A DNA stretch of 41,056 nucleotides from CAYNSX01 sp964400165 (GTDB lineage Bacteria > Armatimonadota > Hebobacteria > CAYNSX01), in the NCBI GenBank assembly GCA_964400165.1, contig CAYNSX010000021.1, positions 1 through 41,056 of the forward strand, read 5' to 3'. Below, in pieces: positions 7,301 to 17,048 of the stretch. A program made the position numbers and the translations under genes. The notes under the pieces are model-generated. The model was not told where the DNA came from. It did not search any database and was given only the letters and a program-made list of their open reading frames with translations. Within the stretch, counting starts at the first letter, position 1; each line of letters starts with the position of its first letter.

Positions 7301-8860
7301 CTACGGCCCGAAGTTGAAGCCCTGGCGCTCGGGCAATTCCGGGTCCACCAGGACCTTGTCGCCCTCTTTCAGGCCGTCCAGGATTTCGATGTGCAGCGGT
7401 GTGACCAGGCCGGTCACCACCTTGATTTCCTTGCCCCAGTCCCAGGTCTTCGGGCGGTAGGCCTCGCCCGGCTCCAAGCGCTTCTCGTCCTTCTTTTCCT
7501 TCGAGTCCTTGGTGCTGGACTTGCCGTGCTCGCGCAGGTACTTCTCGTCCGTCACCAGTTTCACATAGTCGCCGTCGGCGCGCTTGATGACTGCGTCGCG
7601 GGGCAGATACAGCGTGCCCGGACGCCCTTCGCCGGCGATCGACACCGCGGCGCTCATCCCCGGCCGCAGCGCCGCGGTCGGTGAGACGACCGTCACTTCG
7701 ACCAGGAACTTGACCACCATCGCGCCCGCCGTCGCGTTGCGCTGCGACGCCGCCGGGGAAATCCGCGTCACGCTCCCCTCGAAGGTCGTCCCGCGCAGCG
7801 CGTCGGGGTGAATGGTGGCTTTAGCGCCGAGCGCGATCTTGGCGACATCCACTTCGTTCAGTTCGACATTGACCTGCATTTGCGAGAGGTCGCCGACCGT
7901 GATGACGGTCGTGCCTTCACTGAAGCCGCCGGTCGCCGAGATCACCATCGAGCCCGGCTCCACCAGCCGCCGGATGACGACGCCCGAAGTCGGCGACACG
8001 ATGGTGGCATCCGTGACCCGCGTCTCGATCTCGCTCAACGCGCTGCGCAACTGTTCCACGCTCAAACCCGCCTGGCGCAGCCGCGAGCGCGCCTGCTGCA
8101 TTTGCAGGTCGCCTGTCTCCGCCAGCGCCAGGCCGGCCTCGGCCTGCTCCAGCCGCGCCTGCGAGGCGTCCAGTTCTTCCTTGCGCGCGCCGGCGCGCAC
8201 CAATGCGAGGGATTGCTTCGCGGAGTCGAGATCCGACTGCGCCATGTCGTATTGCGTCTGCGCCGCGTCCACGGCGCTCTTCGGCACGAACCCCTGCGCG
8301 TTCAACTCCTTCTGTCGCTGCAGGTTGCGCGCGGCATCGGCAAAGGCCGACTCCGCGCGCGCCACATGCGATTCGGACTGCCGCAGTTCCTCCGGCCGGG
8401 CGCCGGCTTGCAACTGGCGCAGATTGGCGCGCGCGGCATCGACGGATGCCTTCGCCTCGTTGCGGTTCCCCGCCACTCGCTGCTCCTCGAGGCGCAGCGA
8501 TATCTGCGATTCGGTCAGCCGCTCTTCCGCCTGCCGCAACTGCGACGACATCTGGTCGCGCTGGCTCAACAGTTCCGGGATCTCGAGCCGGGCGATCACC
8601 TGGCCCGGTGTCACCCGGTCGCCTTCTTCCACCTGCACCTGCAGCACGCGGCCCGACACCTTCGACTTCACTTCCACCTGCGACACCGGCTCGAGCGAGC
8701 CGGTCTCCGTCACTTCGACCTGCAAGTCGCCGCGCTTGACGGCCGTGACATCGAGGTCCTTGCCGGGCTCTTGATTGCGCCCGCCGACCACTTGCGCCGC
8801 CCCCGCCAGCAAGACGAGCAGCGCCAGCACCGCCACCAGCAACTTCCAATGCTTCTTCAT
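7301..8860 (-). CDS. MacA/HlyD-type periplasmic adaptor of an ABC exporter
   Basis: 519 aa. An N-terminal membrane anchor or signal (about 5-25, LLVAVLALLVLLAGAAQVV) is followed by a barrel-sandwich hybrid in two halves (GRVLQVQVEEGDRVTPGQVIARLE before the hairpin, ATIVSPTSGVVIRRLVEPG after it). Between them is a long Gln/Ala/Glu-rich alpha-hairpin of about 200 residues, predicted coiled coil. Beta-barrel and membrane-proximal domains follow, the latter interrupted by a charged Lys/Glu insertion around 450-475. It links the permease encoded next to an outer-membrane channel or scaffold. The long hairpin points to contact with a TolC-like partner, not encoded here. GAGGG lies upstream of the ATG. 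Confidence 0.92.
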   Translation of the reverse strand: MKKHWKLLVAVLALLVLLAGAAQVVGGRNQEPGKDLDVTAVKRGDLQVEVTETGSLEPVSQVEVKSKVSGRVLQVQVEEGDRVTPGQVIARLEIPELLSQRDQMSSQLRQAEERLTESQISLRLEEQRVAGNRNEAKASVDAARANLRQLQAGARPEELRQSESHVARAESAFADAARNLQRQKELNAQGFVPKSAVDAAQTQYDMAQSDLDSAKQSLALVRAGARKEELDASQARLEQAEAGLALAETGDLQMQQARSRLRQAGLSVEQLRSALSEIETRVTDATIVSPTSGVVIRRLVEPGSMVISATGGFSEGTTVITVGDLSQMQVNVELNEVDVAKIALGAKATIHPDALRGTTFEGSVTRISPAASQRNATAGAMVVKFLVEVTVVSPTAALRPGMSAAVSIAGEGRPGTLYLPRDAVIKRADGDYVKLVTDEKYLREHGKSSTKDSKEKKDEKRLEPGEAYRPKTWDWGKEIKVVTGLVTPLHIEILDGLKEGDKVLVDPELPERQGFNFGP

Positions 8861-8962
8861 CCCTCATCCCTCTCGCGCGGCGATGCGCACCGCCGCCCAG
8901 TCTTTGACCACGCAGGAACCGGAGGCGTTGCGCCTAATTCATAGTGCATCCGGGGGTGTCGA

Positions 8963-9970
8963 TTGTTCGGAATGGTCGTCCATGGGGGCGCGGGCGCCTA
9001 CCCGCGTTCCCTCCGCCAGGAACTGGAACGACTGTCGCCCGCTGACCGGGCGGCGCGGTTTGCCGAGTCCGACATTGCCGGCACGCTCCGCGCCGCCGTC
9101 GGCGCCGGAACGCGTATCCTCGCTTCGGGCGGCGCTGCGTGGGATGCCGTCGAAGCCGCCGTCATTGTATTGGAGGACTCCGGCCACTTCAACGCCGGCG
9201 CCGGCGCCACGCCCCAACTCGACGGCATTGCCCGGCGGGACGCCGCCATCATGGATGGCCGCGACGCCCGGTTTGGCGCGGTCGTGGGCGTGCCCGGCGT
9301 CCAAAACCCCATTTCCCTGGCCCGTCGCATCGCGGAAAACACCCCGCATGTCTGTTTCGCCGGCGAGGGCGCCCGCCGCCTGGCGGAGCACTTCGGCCTG
9401 CCGCTCGCCGACCCGCCGGTCCGGGAGGCCAAGTCGCCGCCTCCGCCGGAACTGGTCGCGCTTTATCACGAGATGTACGGGGACACGGTCGGCGCCGTCG
9501 CGCTCGACGCCGCCGGCGGCGTTGCTGCTGCCACCTCGACGGGAGGCATCCACCATATGCTGCCCGGCCGCGTCGGCGACACGCCCTTCGTCGGCTGCGG
9601 CGCGTATGCCGACAATGCGCTCGCCGCGATTTCGACCACCGGCCAGGGCGAGTTCATCATCCGCAGTATGCTGGCGGCTCGCACCTGTTGGAGTATCAAG
9701 GCCGGGCTAGCGCTCGAAGCCGCCGCGCAAGAGGCGTTGGAAGTGATGGCCGGCCTGGGCGGGCGCGGCGGGCTGATCGGCATCACGCCGCGCGGCGAGA
9801 TCGCGATTGTGCATTCGAGCGAATCGCTCGTCTCGGCGTCGCAGCACAACGGCGAGGCGCCGCGCGTGTATCTGACCGGCACGCTCGTCGCCGCCGAGGC
9901 GTCAGCGGCCGGTGAGCGCGGCGCCCACGAACTCGAGCAGGCGTCCGGGCGCCAAGCCGAGCGCCAGTAA
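8963..9970 (+). CDS. iaaA: Isoaspartyl peptidase/L-asparaginase (Ntn hydrolase)
   Basis: 335 aa from TTG 8963; ATG 8972 (MVVHGGAGA) is an equally possible start. The G-rich stretch at 8951-8957 suits the TTG better as a ribosome binding site. It is a type 2 asparaginase precursor: VHGGAGAYPR at the N-terminus, SGHFNAGAGA, autocleavage before T175 in GDTVGAVALD, then ATSTGG with the second active-site threonine. After cleavage it would remove isoaspartyl residues from peptides and hydrolyse asparagine. The last 69 bases overlap the 3' end of convergent nuoN, and the C-terminal 25 residues (GERGAHELEQASGRQAERQ) look like read-through into the antisense of nuoN. Confidence 0.92.
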   Translation: MFGMVVHGGAGAYPRSLRQELERLSPADRAARFAESDIAGTLRAAVGAGTRILASGGAAWDAVEAAVIVLEDSGHFNAGAGATPQLDGIARRDAAIMDGRDARFGAVVGVPGVQNPISLARRIAENTPHVCFAGEGARRLAEHFGLPLADPPVREAKSPPPPELVALYHEMYGDTVGAVALDAAGGVAAATSTGGIHHMLPGRVGDTPFVGCGAYADNALAAISTTGQGEFIIRSMLAARTCWSIKAGLALEAAAQEALEVMAGLGGRGGLIGITPRGEIAIVHSSESLVSASQHNGEAPRVYLTGTLVAAEASAAGERGAHELEQASGRQAERQ

Positions 9971-11356
9971 GCCCAAAGTCGTCACCACAACGACGGTCGT
10001 CACGCCGATCGCGCGCGGCGCCAGCCGCGAGTCGCCGGACGGCTCGCGCATATACATCGCCACCACCACACCCAAGTAGTAGTACGCCGAAATCGCGCTG
10101 TTGATCACCGCCACGACAGCCAGCCACGCCCATCCGCCATACACCGCGCTGGCGAAGAGATAGAACTTGCCGACGAAGCCCAGCGTCGGCGGGATGCCGG
10201 TGAGCGACACCATGAACACCGTCATCGCGCCGGCGAGCAGCGGGTCGCGCTGCGCCAGGCCGGCGGCGTCGGCGTAGTCGAGCCCCTGCTCGCGGTCGCC
10301 CGCCATCGCCGTCACCACCGCGAACGCGCCCACCGTCATCAACGCATACGCCACCAGATAGAACAGCACGGCGCCGTCGCCGTAGCGGTCGCCCGCCACG
10401 ACACCGACCAGTGCATACCCGGCGTGCGCGATGCTGGAATAGGCCAGCATCCGCTTGATGTTGCGTTGCGCCAGCGCGATGACATTGCCGACGGTCATCG
10501 AGGCCACCGCCAGCACCGCCAGCACCGCCGGCCACACCGGGTCGCCCGCCGCCATCAGCCCGTGCGGGAAGACGCGCAGCACGGCGCCGAAGACCGCCAC
10601 CTTCACGCCCGCCGCCATAAACGCCGTCACCGGCGCCGGCGCACCGTGATAGACATCGGGCGTCCACATATGGAACGGCGCCAGCCCCAACTTGAACGCG
10701 ACGCCGACCAGGAACAGCCCGACCCCGACCGCAAACAGCGCCTGCTCGCCGGGGAACATATCGGGCAGCGCGCGGACGACGCCGAAAAGTTCGGTGTGCG
10801 CCGTCGTCACATACATCAAAGCGATGCCGAAGAGCAGAAAGCCCGTCGCAAAACTGCCGAGCATCAGGTATTTCAGCCCCGCCTCGAGCGCCTCGGGCCT
10901 GCGCCGGGTGAAAGTGGCGAGAACATACAGACACAGCGACAGCAATTCGATGGACACGAAAATGGCGGCGAGGTCGGTACTGCGCGCCAGCAGCATCATC
11001 CCGACCGTGGCGAAGAGCAGCAGCGGATAGTAGCCGGGGCGGTTCTCGTGTTGCCGCGCCAGGTAACGCCGCGACAGCAGCACCGCCAGCAGTGCGACGA
11101 CCAGCACCACCAGACCGATGAACGCGCCGAGCGGGTCGGCGACCGCCATGCCGTTGAAGATGCGCAGCGACTCGATTCCTTGGCGCGAAAACGACAGGAT
11201 GGCGCCGAGCAGGATGACTGCGGCGAGCGGCGCCACCCACTCGCGCCGCGCGCCGCGCAAGGACACTTCCACCAGCAGCAGCGCCGTCGCACCGAGGGTC
11301 ACGATGACCTCGGGCAGCAACGCCAGCAGCCCGATCTGCAGTGATTGCAGCGTCAC
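9902..11356 (-). CDS. nuoN: NADH-quinone oxidoreductase subunit N
   Basis: 484 aa, antiporter-like membrane subunit of complex I and the last gene of the nuo operon. It has about 14 predicted transmembrane helices with the family motifs FKLGLAPFHMWTPDVYHGAP and NVIALAQRNIKRMLAYSSIAHAGY, and a conserved lysine environment for proton transfer. The start is GTG, overlapping the nuoM stop (GTGA). The 3' end overlaps the convergent isoaspartyl peptidase gene by 69 bases. No intrinsic terminator is visible behind it. Confidence 0.96.
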   Translation of the reverse strand: MTLQSLQIGLLALLPEVIVTLGATALLLVEVSLRGARREWVAPLAAVILLGAILSFSRQGIESLRIFNGMAVADPLGAFIGLVVLVVALLAVLLSRRYLARQHENRPGYYPLLLFATVGMMLLARSTDLAAIFVSIELLSLCLYVLATFTRRRPEALEAGLKYLMLGSFATGFLLFGIALMYVTTAHTELFGVVRALPDMFPGEQALFAVGVGLFLVGVAFKLGLAPFHMWTPDVYHGAPAPVTAFMAAGVKVAVFGAVLRVFPHGLMAAGDPVWPAVLAVLAVASMTVGNVIALAQRNIKRMLAYSSIAHAGYALVGVVAGDRYGDGAVLFYLVAYALMTVGAFAVVTAMAGDREQGLDYADAAGLAQRDPLLAGAMTVFMVSLTGIPPTLGFVGKFYLFASAVYGGWAWLAVVAVINSAISAYYYLGVVVAMYMREPSGDSRLAPRAIGVTTVVVVTTLGLLALGLAPGRLLEFVGAALTGR

Positions 11357-12873
11357 GGCGCGTCACCGTGGGCGGCATCGGCGAACGACTCCGGATGCTG
11401 CGTCGCCCCGCGCACTTGCGCCAGGATCGCCGCCGTCGCCGGCGTTATGCGTTCCAGCGCCGGCTTCGGATAGAGGCCCAGCCAGAGAATCAGCACGCAG
11501 ATCGGCGCCAGGCACGCCCACTCGCGCAGCGACAGGTCGGGTAGCGCCCGGTCCTCGTCGCGCGGCTGGCCGTGCATCACCCGCTGATACATCCAGAGCA
11601 GGTACACCGCCGCCAGCACCACACCCCCCGTCGCCGCCACCGCGTACCACACCGACTCCCGCACCGCCCCCACCAGCACCAGGAACTCGCCGACGAAGTT
11701 ATTCAACCCCGGCAGCCCCAGCGACGACAGCACGATGAAGAGGAACACGCCGTGCAGCACCGGCATCACCAGCGCCAGCCCGCCTAGGTCGGCGATCGTC
11801 CGCCGGTGCGTGCGCTCGTAGATGAGCCCGACGAGCAGGAACAGCGCGCCGGTGCTCAAGCCGTGGTTCACCATCTGCAAGACCGCGCCGTCCAACCCCT
11901 GCTGATTGAGCATAAAAATGCCGAGCACGACGAAGCCAAGATGGCTGACGCTCGAATAGGCGATCAGCCGCTTCAGGTCGCGCTGCACGACGCACACCAT
12001 CCCCCCGTACAGGATGCCGATGATGCCGAGGATGGCGAACAGCGGCGCGTATTGCACCGCCGCCGCCGGGAACAGCGGCAGGCAGAAGCGCACCAGGCCG
12101 TAGGTCCCCATCTTCAGCAGCACGCCGGCGAGGATGATGCTGCCCGCCGTCGGCGCTTCGACATGCGCATCGGGCAGCCAGGTGTGGAACGGGAACACCG
12201 GCACCTTGATGGCGAACGCCAGCGCAAAAGCGGCGAACAACCACATCTGCACGCCGCCCGGCAATTGCGTGCGCATCAGTTGCAGGATGTCGAAGGTGAA
12301 GTTTCCCGACTGCTGCCCGTGCTCGAAGTACAGCCAGATGATGGCGACCAGCATCAGCAGACTGCCGAGCAGCGTGTAAATGATGAACTTCGTCGCCGCG
12401 TAGACGCGCCGCGGCCCGCCCCACATCCCGATGATGAAGTACATCGGGATGAGCATCGCCTCCCAGAAGACATAGAACAGGAACAGGTCGCGGGCGACGA
12501 ACACGCCGAGCATCCCCCCTTGCAGCACCAGGAAGACGATAGTGAACTCCTTGAAGCGGGTGGTGATGCCCGACCACGACGCCAGATACGCGCACCAGCC
12601 GAGCACCGCCGTCATCGCCACCAGCACCACGCTGATGCCGTCCACGCCGAGGTGGTAGTAGATTCCCCACTGCCTAACCCACTCGGTCCGCTCGACGAAC
12701 TGCCACCCGCCCCCCGGCTCGAACACCAGAAACACCGCGATAGCCAGCACCGCGTCGAGCGTCAGCGCCAGCAGCGCGATGAAACGGATGGCGCGTACTT
12801 CCTCGCGCGGCGTGAAGAGCACGAACAACGCCCCGATCGCCGGGATGACCAGCAGCCAGCTTAGCGCCAGCAT
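11353..12873 (-). CDS. nuoM: NADH-quinone oxidoreductase subunit M
   Basis: 506 aa, antiporter-like proton-pumping subunit. Typical sequence: FVARDLFLFYVFWEAMLIPMYF (conserved glutamate on helix 5), FPFHTWLPDAHVEAPTAGS and QRDLKRLIAYSSVSHLGFV. ATG lies one base behind the nuoL stop codon. The C-terminus EPERI-like region is replaced by a short hydrophilic tail ending FADAAHGDAP. It works with NuoL and NuoN in the membrane arm. Confidence 0.96.
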   Translation of the reverse strand: MLALSWLLVIPAIGALFVLFTPREEVRAIRFIALLALTLDAVLAIAVFLVFEPGGGWQFVERTEWVRQWGIYYHLGVDGISVVLVAMTAVLGWCAYLASWSGITTRFKEFTIVFLVLQGGMLGVFVARDLFLFYVFWEAMLIPMYFIIGMWGGPRRVYAATKFIIYTLLGSLLMLVAIIWLYFEHGQQSGNFTFDILQLMRTQLPGGVQMWLFAAFALAFAIKVPVFPFHTWLPDAHVEAPTAGSIILAGVLLKMGTYGLVRFCLPLFPAAAVQYAPLFAILGIIGILYGGMVCVVQRDLKRLIAYSSVSHLGFVVLGIFMLNQQGLDGAVLQMVNHGLSTGALFLLVGLIYERTHRRTIADLGGLALVMPVLHGVFLFIVLSSLGLPGLNNFVGEFLVLVGAVRESVWYAVAATGGVVLAAVYLLWMYQRVMHGQPRDEDRALPDLSLREWACLAPICVLILWLGLYPKPALERITPATAAILAQVRGATQHPESFADAAHGDAP

Positions 12874-12874
12874 G

Positions 12875-14749
12875 TCACCGCCACACCAGCCAGGCGAGCA
12901 GCGCCAGCACGCCCAGCGTCATCGCCAGCGCATACGCCGAGACATAGCCCGCCTGCGACAGCCGCAAGCCGGCCCCCGCCCGGCCCGTCACCCAGGCGGC
13001 GCCGTTCACCGCGCCGTCCACCACCAGCGCATCGAAAACATCGGAGAGCCAGCGCGCCAGCGCCTGCAGCGGTCGCACCAGGAGCGCGGCGTAGATCTCG
13101 TCGACGAAGAATTTGTGATAGGCGACCCAATACAGCGGCCCGAACGCGCGGGCGACGCCCGTCGCCGAACCCGGCGCTCGCACCCACAGCAGCCCGCTCA
13201 CCAATAGCGCCCACACGCCCGGGTTCGTCACGACGGCGAGGAGCAGATGCGCGCCGACCAGCGCATGCATCGCCGGCGCCGGCCCGGCGCCGATGACCGG
13301 CGCCAGGAACGCCGCGACCGCGCTGTGCTCGGGCAGACCGAGATAGCCCACCAGGACCGCGCCTGCGGCCAGCACGCCGAGCGGAACCAGCATCACCGGC
13401 GGGCTTTCATGCGCGCCTTCGAAGAGCCGTGCATCCCGCGGCGCGCCGAGGAACACCTTAGCGAAGAGCCGGAACGAGTAGAGCGCCGTCACCGCCGACG
13501 CCGCCAGCACCAGCCCCCACGCCCACCCGCTGCCGAGCGGCCCCTCCTTCGCATACCAGAGGATCTGCTCCTTGCTGAAGAAGCCGGAAAGGCCGGGGAT
13601 GCCCGCCAGCGCCAGCGCCCCGATGCCGAACACCGCCGCCGTCACCGGCAGTTTGGCGCGCAGGCCGCCCATCTTGCGGAGATCGAGTTCGTCGTGCAGC
13701 GCGTGCATGACGCTGCCGGCGGCGAGGAAGAGCAGCGCCTTGAAGAACGCGTGCGTGCCGAGGTGGAACATCGCCGCGCCATACGCGCCGACGCCCGCGG
13801 CGGCGAACATCAAGCCGAGCTGGCTGATGGTCGAATACGCCAGGACGCGCTTCAGGTCGTGGTGCACCAGCGCGATGACGCCGGCGAACAGGGCCGTCGC
13901 CAGCCCGACCGTCATCACCACCGCCAGCGCCTCGGGCGGGAACAGCGCGTGGCAGCGGACGACCAGATACACGCCCGCGGTCACCATCGTCGCGGCGTGG
14001 ATGAGCGCGCTGACCGGCGTCGGGCCTTCCATCGCATCGGGCAGCCAGACATGCAGCGGCAGTTGCGCCGACTTCCCAACCGCCCCGCCGAAGAGCAGCA
14101 GACTGATGAGCAGCAGCGTCACCGGCTCGGCGCCGCCGGCGGCAGCGAACACGCGGGCGAAGTCGAGCGTGTGGAAGTTGAGGAAGATGAGCAGCACACC
14201 GATGCCGAACGAGAAGTCGCCGACGCGGTTGACGAGGAACGCCTTTTTCGCCGCCGCCGCGGCGGCGGGGCGCTCGTGCCAATGGCCGATGAGCAAGTAC
14301 GAGCACAGCCCGACGAGTTCCCAGCCCAAATACAGCATCAGGAAGTTCGGCGCCAAGACCAGCACCAGCATCGATGCGGTGAAGAGGTTCAGGAATGCGA
14401 AATAGCGCACCACCCGGGCGTCGTGTGCCATATAACCGATCGAGTACAGGTGAATGAGCGCGCCGACGCCGGTGATGATGAGCGCCATGTACACCGACAG
14501 CGCGTCAACGCGGAGCGCCCAGGCGACGCTGAAGTCGCCGGAAGCAATCCACGGCGCAATCGAGACGATGCGCGCCTCCGATTCGCCGCGCACCGCGCCG
14601 GGCAGCGTCAGTGTCACCAGGAATGACCCGGCGACCGTGAGCGTGCACAACCACCCCGCCGCGCCGCGCGGCAATCGCTGTGCGCCGAAGAGCGCCACCG
14701 CGCAGCCGGCGAGCGGCAGCGCCGGGATCAGCCAGGCCAGGTCAATCAC
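12875..14749 (-). CDS. nuoL: NADH-quinone oxidoreductase subunit L
   Basis: 624 aa, the distal antiporter-like subunit with the long lateral helix. Motifs: LYLGWELVGLCSYLLIGHW, GKSAQLPLHVWLPDAMEGPT, HDLKRVLAYSTISQLGLM and FFSKEQILW. The C-terminal part (YHKFFVDEIYAALLVRPL and onward) supplies the lateral helix and last transmembrane segment. The start codon is GTG 14749. A 24-base gap to nuoK is the largest within the operon and may hold its own ribosome binding site, but no strong one is seen. Confidence 0.96.
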   Translation of the reverse strand: MIDLAWLIPALPLAGCAVALFGAQRLPRGAAGWLCTLTVAGSFLVTLTLPGAVRGESEARIVSIAPWIASGDFSVAWALRVDALSVYMALIITGVGALIHLYSIGYMAHDARVVRYFAFLNLFTASMLVLVLAPNFLMLYLGWELVGLCSYLLIGHWHERPAAAAAAKKAFLVNRVGDFSFGIGVLLIFLNFHTLDFARVFAAAGGAEPVTLLLISLLLFGGAVGKSAQLPLHVWLPDAMEGPTPVSALIHAATMVTAGVYLVVRCHALFPPEALAVVMTVGLATALFAGVIALVHHDLKRVLAYSTISQLGLMFAAAGVGAYGAAMFHLGTHAFFKALLFLAAGSVMHALHDELDLRKMGGLRAKLPVTAAVFGIGALALAGIPGLSGFFSKEQILWYAKEGPLGSGWAWGLVLAASAVTALYSFRLFAKVFLGAPRDARLFEGAHESPPVMLVPLGVLAAGAVLVGYLGLPEHSAVAAFLAPVIGAGPAPAMHALVGAHLLLAVVTNPGVWALLVSGLLWVRAPGSATGVARAFGPLYWVAYHKFFVDEIYAALLVRPLQALARWLSDVFDALVVDGAVNGAAWVTGRAGAGLRLSQAGYVSAYALAMTLGVLALLAWLVWR

Positions 14750-14773
14750 CGCTGGTTCCGCGCTCGGGTCACG

Positions 14774-15088
14774 CTACCCCCGCAGCAGATTCAAATCGTC
14801 AATGTTGATGGTGTGGCGCGTCCGGTAGATCGCCACGACCATCGCCAGGCCCACCACCACCTCGGCGGCGGCCACCGACAGCGAGAGGAACACCAGCACC
14901 TGGCCGTCGAGGTTGCCGACTTGCAGCGACGCCGCCGCCAGTGTGATGTTCACCGCGTTCAGCATCAATTCCAGGCACATCAGCACCACGATGATGTTGC
15001 GCCGCACCAGCACCCCGACGGCGCCGACGCCGAAGAGCAGCGCGCTCAAGACCAGGTAATCGGTGAAGGCCGGCTCGGCGGCGAGCAT
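14774..15088 (-). CDS. nuoK: NADH-quinone oxidoreductase subunit K
   Basis: 104 aa with three transmembrane helices, the usual length. The membrane glutamates typical of NuoK are present in VLMCLELMLNAVNI and SVAAAEVVVGLAMV. ATG shares one base with the nuoJ stop (TGATG). NuoK, together with A, J and H, forms the part of the membrane arm that links quinone reduction to the pumping subunits. Confidence 0.96.
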   Translation of the reverse strand: MLAAEPAFTDYLVLSALLFGVGAVGVLVRRNIIVVLMCLELMLNAVNITLAAASLQVGNLDGQVLVFLSLSVAAAEVVVGLAMVVAIYRTRHTINIDDLNLLRG

Positions 15089-15606
15089 CACGCCTCCTCG
15101 TCGCGCCGTTCGGCGCGGGCGATGACAATGGCTCCAATCATCGCCACTAGCAGCAGCAGCGCCACGATCTCGAACGGCAGCACGAACCGGTCGAACAGCA
15201 CCCGCCCGAGCGCCTCCGTGTGGCCGGTGCGCGCGATGACCCGCGCCACTTGCGCGCCGCTGCCGGGCGGCAGCGGATTCCGCAGCGCCGCGTACAGCAG
15301 CACGGCCACCAGTCCGAGCGGCGCCAGCACGCCCAGGATGCGCTGCGGCCAGTGGCCGTAGCCGAGCGCGGTGTCCTTTTCGAGTTGCAAGTACATGATG
15401 ACAAACAGAAACAACACCATAATGGCGCCCGCGTAGACCGCCACTTGCACCACCGCGAGGAACGGCGCGTTCATTTGAATGAACAGCACCGCGACGCTGA
15501 ACAGCGTCACCACCAGCGAGAGCGCGCTGTGCACCGGATGCCGCTGCAACACCATCGCCACCGCGCCGGCCAGCGCGAGCGCCCCCGCGATGAGGAACAC
15601 CAGCAC
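15088..15606 (-). CDS. nuoJ: NADH-quinone oxidoreductase subunit J
   Basis: 172 aa, five predicted transmembrane helices. The conserved core of the third helix is readable as VVQVAVYAGAIMVLFLFVIM, with the tyrosine and glycine of the pi-bulge region. The start is GTG directly after the nuoI stop (TAG then GTG, no gap), so it depends on re-initiation by ribosomes that finish nuoI. The tail IARAERRDEEA is cytoplasmic. Confidence 0.95.
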   Translation of the reverse strand: MLVFLIAGALALAGAVAMVLQRHPVHSALSLVVTLFSVAVLFIQMNAPFLAVVQVAVYAGAIMVLFLFVIMYLQLEKDTALGYGHWPQRILGVLAPLGLVAVLLYAALRNPLPPGSGAQVARVIARTGHTEALGRVLFDRFVLPFEIVALLLLVAMIGAIVIARAERRDEEA

Positions 15607-16065
15607 CTAGCGCGCGCTCCCCTCGTCCGGCCCGGGGACCAGCAAGTCGTCCTTGTGATAGATGAACCCCTCGCGGTCGTACGAAGCGAGTTCGAAATCG
15701 TGGCGCAGCACGACGGCGTCCACCGGGCACGCCTCCTCGCAGAACCCGCAGAAGATGCAGCGCATCATATGGATGTCGTACACCTTGGCATAGCGCTCGC
15801 CGGGCGAACGTCGGTCGGCATCGGTGTTTTCCGCCGACTCGATGTAAATGGCGTCTGACGGGCAGGCCGCCGCGCACAACTGGCAGCCGATGCACCGCTC
15901 CAGCCCGTTGTCGTAGCGCAGCAGCACTTGCCGCCCGCGGAAGCGCGGCTGCAGGCTCACCGGCTCTTCGGGGTATTGCACCGTCACCGTACGCTTGAAG
16001 ATGTGGCGGAAAGTCGTCGCCATCCCCTTGAGAATCGGCGTCACATAGCGCGTCAGCGGATTCAT
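15607..16065 (-). CDS. nuoI: NADH-quinone oxidoreductase subunit I (2 x [4Fe-4S])
   Basis: 152 aa. Two ferredoxin-type cluster motifs carry N6a and N6b: C58, C61, C64, C68 (CIGCQLCAAACP) and C103, C106, C109, C113 (CIFCGFCEEACP). The N-terminal amphipathic part (about 1-30) contacts NuoH. ATG 16065 overlaps the nuoH stop (ATGA). The frame is open about 600 bases further upstream, but that is the shadow of nuoH. Confidence 0.96.
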   Translation of the reverse strand: MNPLTRYVTPILKGMATTFRHIFKRTVTVQYPEEPVSLQPRFRGRQVLLRYDNGLERCIGCQLCAAACPSDAIYIESAENTDADRRSPGERYAKVYDIHMMRCIFCGFCEEACPVDAVVLRHDFELASYDREGFIYHKDDLLVPGPDEGSAR

Positions 16066-17048
16066 CGCAGCGCCACCCAGATAGCCGTGATAGTCAGATT
16101 GAGGAGCGTCACCGGCAGCAGCACCTTCCACCCGAACCCCATCAGTTGGTCGTAGCGGAACCGGGGCAGCGTTGCCCGCAGCCACATGAAGATGAAAATG
16201 ATGACTGCGCACTTCAGCAGCAGCCACGCCGGCGCCGGCAGCCAGGTGAACGGCGCCACCGGGAACGGCGCCTGCCAGCCGCCGAGGAACAGCGTAGCGA
16301 GCACCGCCGACACAGTGAAGATGGCGCCGTATTCCGCGAGGGTGAACATCGAGAACTTCATCCCCGTGTACTCCGTGTGATAGCCCGCCACTAACTCCGA
16401 CTCCGCTTCCGGCAGGTCGAACGGCGCCCGGTTCGTCTCCGCCAGCCCGGCGATGAACAGCGAGATGCATGAGACGAATTGCGGCCAGACGAACCAGCGG
16501 TGCAGGCCGCCCGCCTGGAGTTCCACCATCTGCGGCAACCGGAGCGTCCCGGCGGCGATGACCAGCGACGCCACCGCCAGACCCATCGTCAGTTCGTAAC
16601 TGATCATCTGCGCCGACGAGCGCAGCCCGCCGAGCAGCGACCACTTGCTGTTCGACGACCACCCCGCCAGCACGATGCCGTACACGCTCAAGGAGGTGAC
16701 CGCCAGAATGTAGAGGATGCCGACATTAACATCGGCGACCCGCCACCACTCGCCCGGCCCGAACGGGATGATGGCGACCGCAATCAGCGCCGGCACGATG
16801 GCGACGACCGGCGCCATCAAGTACACCCACTTGTCCGCTTGCGTCGGGATGATCTCCTCTTTGAAAAGCAACTTGATGCCGTCGGCGATCGGCTGCAGGA
16901 TGCCGTAGGGCCCGGCGCGGTTCGGTCCGATGCGCACTTGCATATCGGCGACGACCTTGCGCTCCGCCCAGGTGAGCAGCGGCACCAGCGACATCACAAA
17001 GCCCATCACGATGGCGGCGCGCAGGACGATGGGCAGCAGGTCGCTCAC
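16062..17048 (-). CDS. nuoH: NADH-quinone oxidoreductase subunit H
   Basis: 328 aa from GTG 17048, which overlaps the nuoG stop (GTGA). Eight or nine transmembrane helices. Signature sequences around the quinone tunnel: TWAERKVVADMQVRIGPNRAG and ETNRAPFDLPEAESELVAGY, whose acidic residues line the cavity. A start 30 bases further upstream is possible but would extend into nuoG without family similarity. It forms the connection between the peripheral arm and the membrane arm. Confidence 0.96.
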   Translation of the reverse strand: MSDLLPIVLRAAIVMGFVMSLVPLLTWAERKVVADMQVRIGPNRAGPYGILQPIADGIKLLFKEEIIPTQADKWVYLMAPVVAIVPALIAVAIIPFGPGEWWRVADVNVGILYILAVTSLSVYGIVLAGWSSNSKWSLLGGLRSSAQMISYELTMGLAVASLVIAAGTLRLPQMVELQAGGLHRWFVWPQFVSCISLFIAGLAETNRAPFDLPEAESELVAGYHTEYTGMKFSMFTLAEYGAIFTVSAVLATLFLGGWQAPFPVAPFTWLPAPAWLLLKCAVIIFIFMWLRATLPRFRYDQLMGFGWKVLLPVTLLNLTITAIWVALR

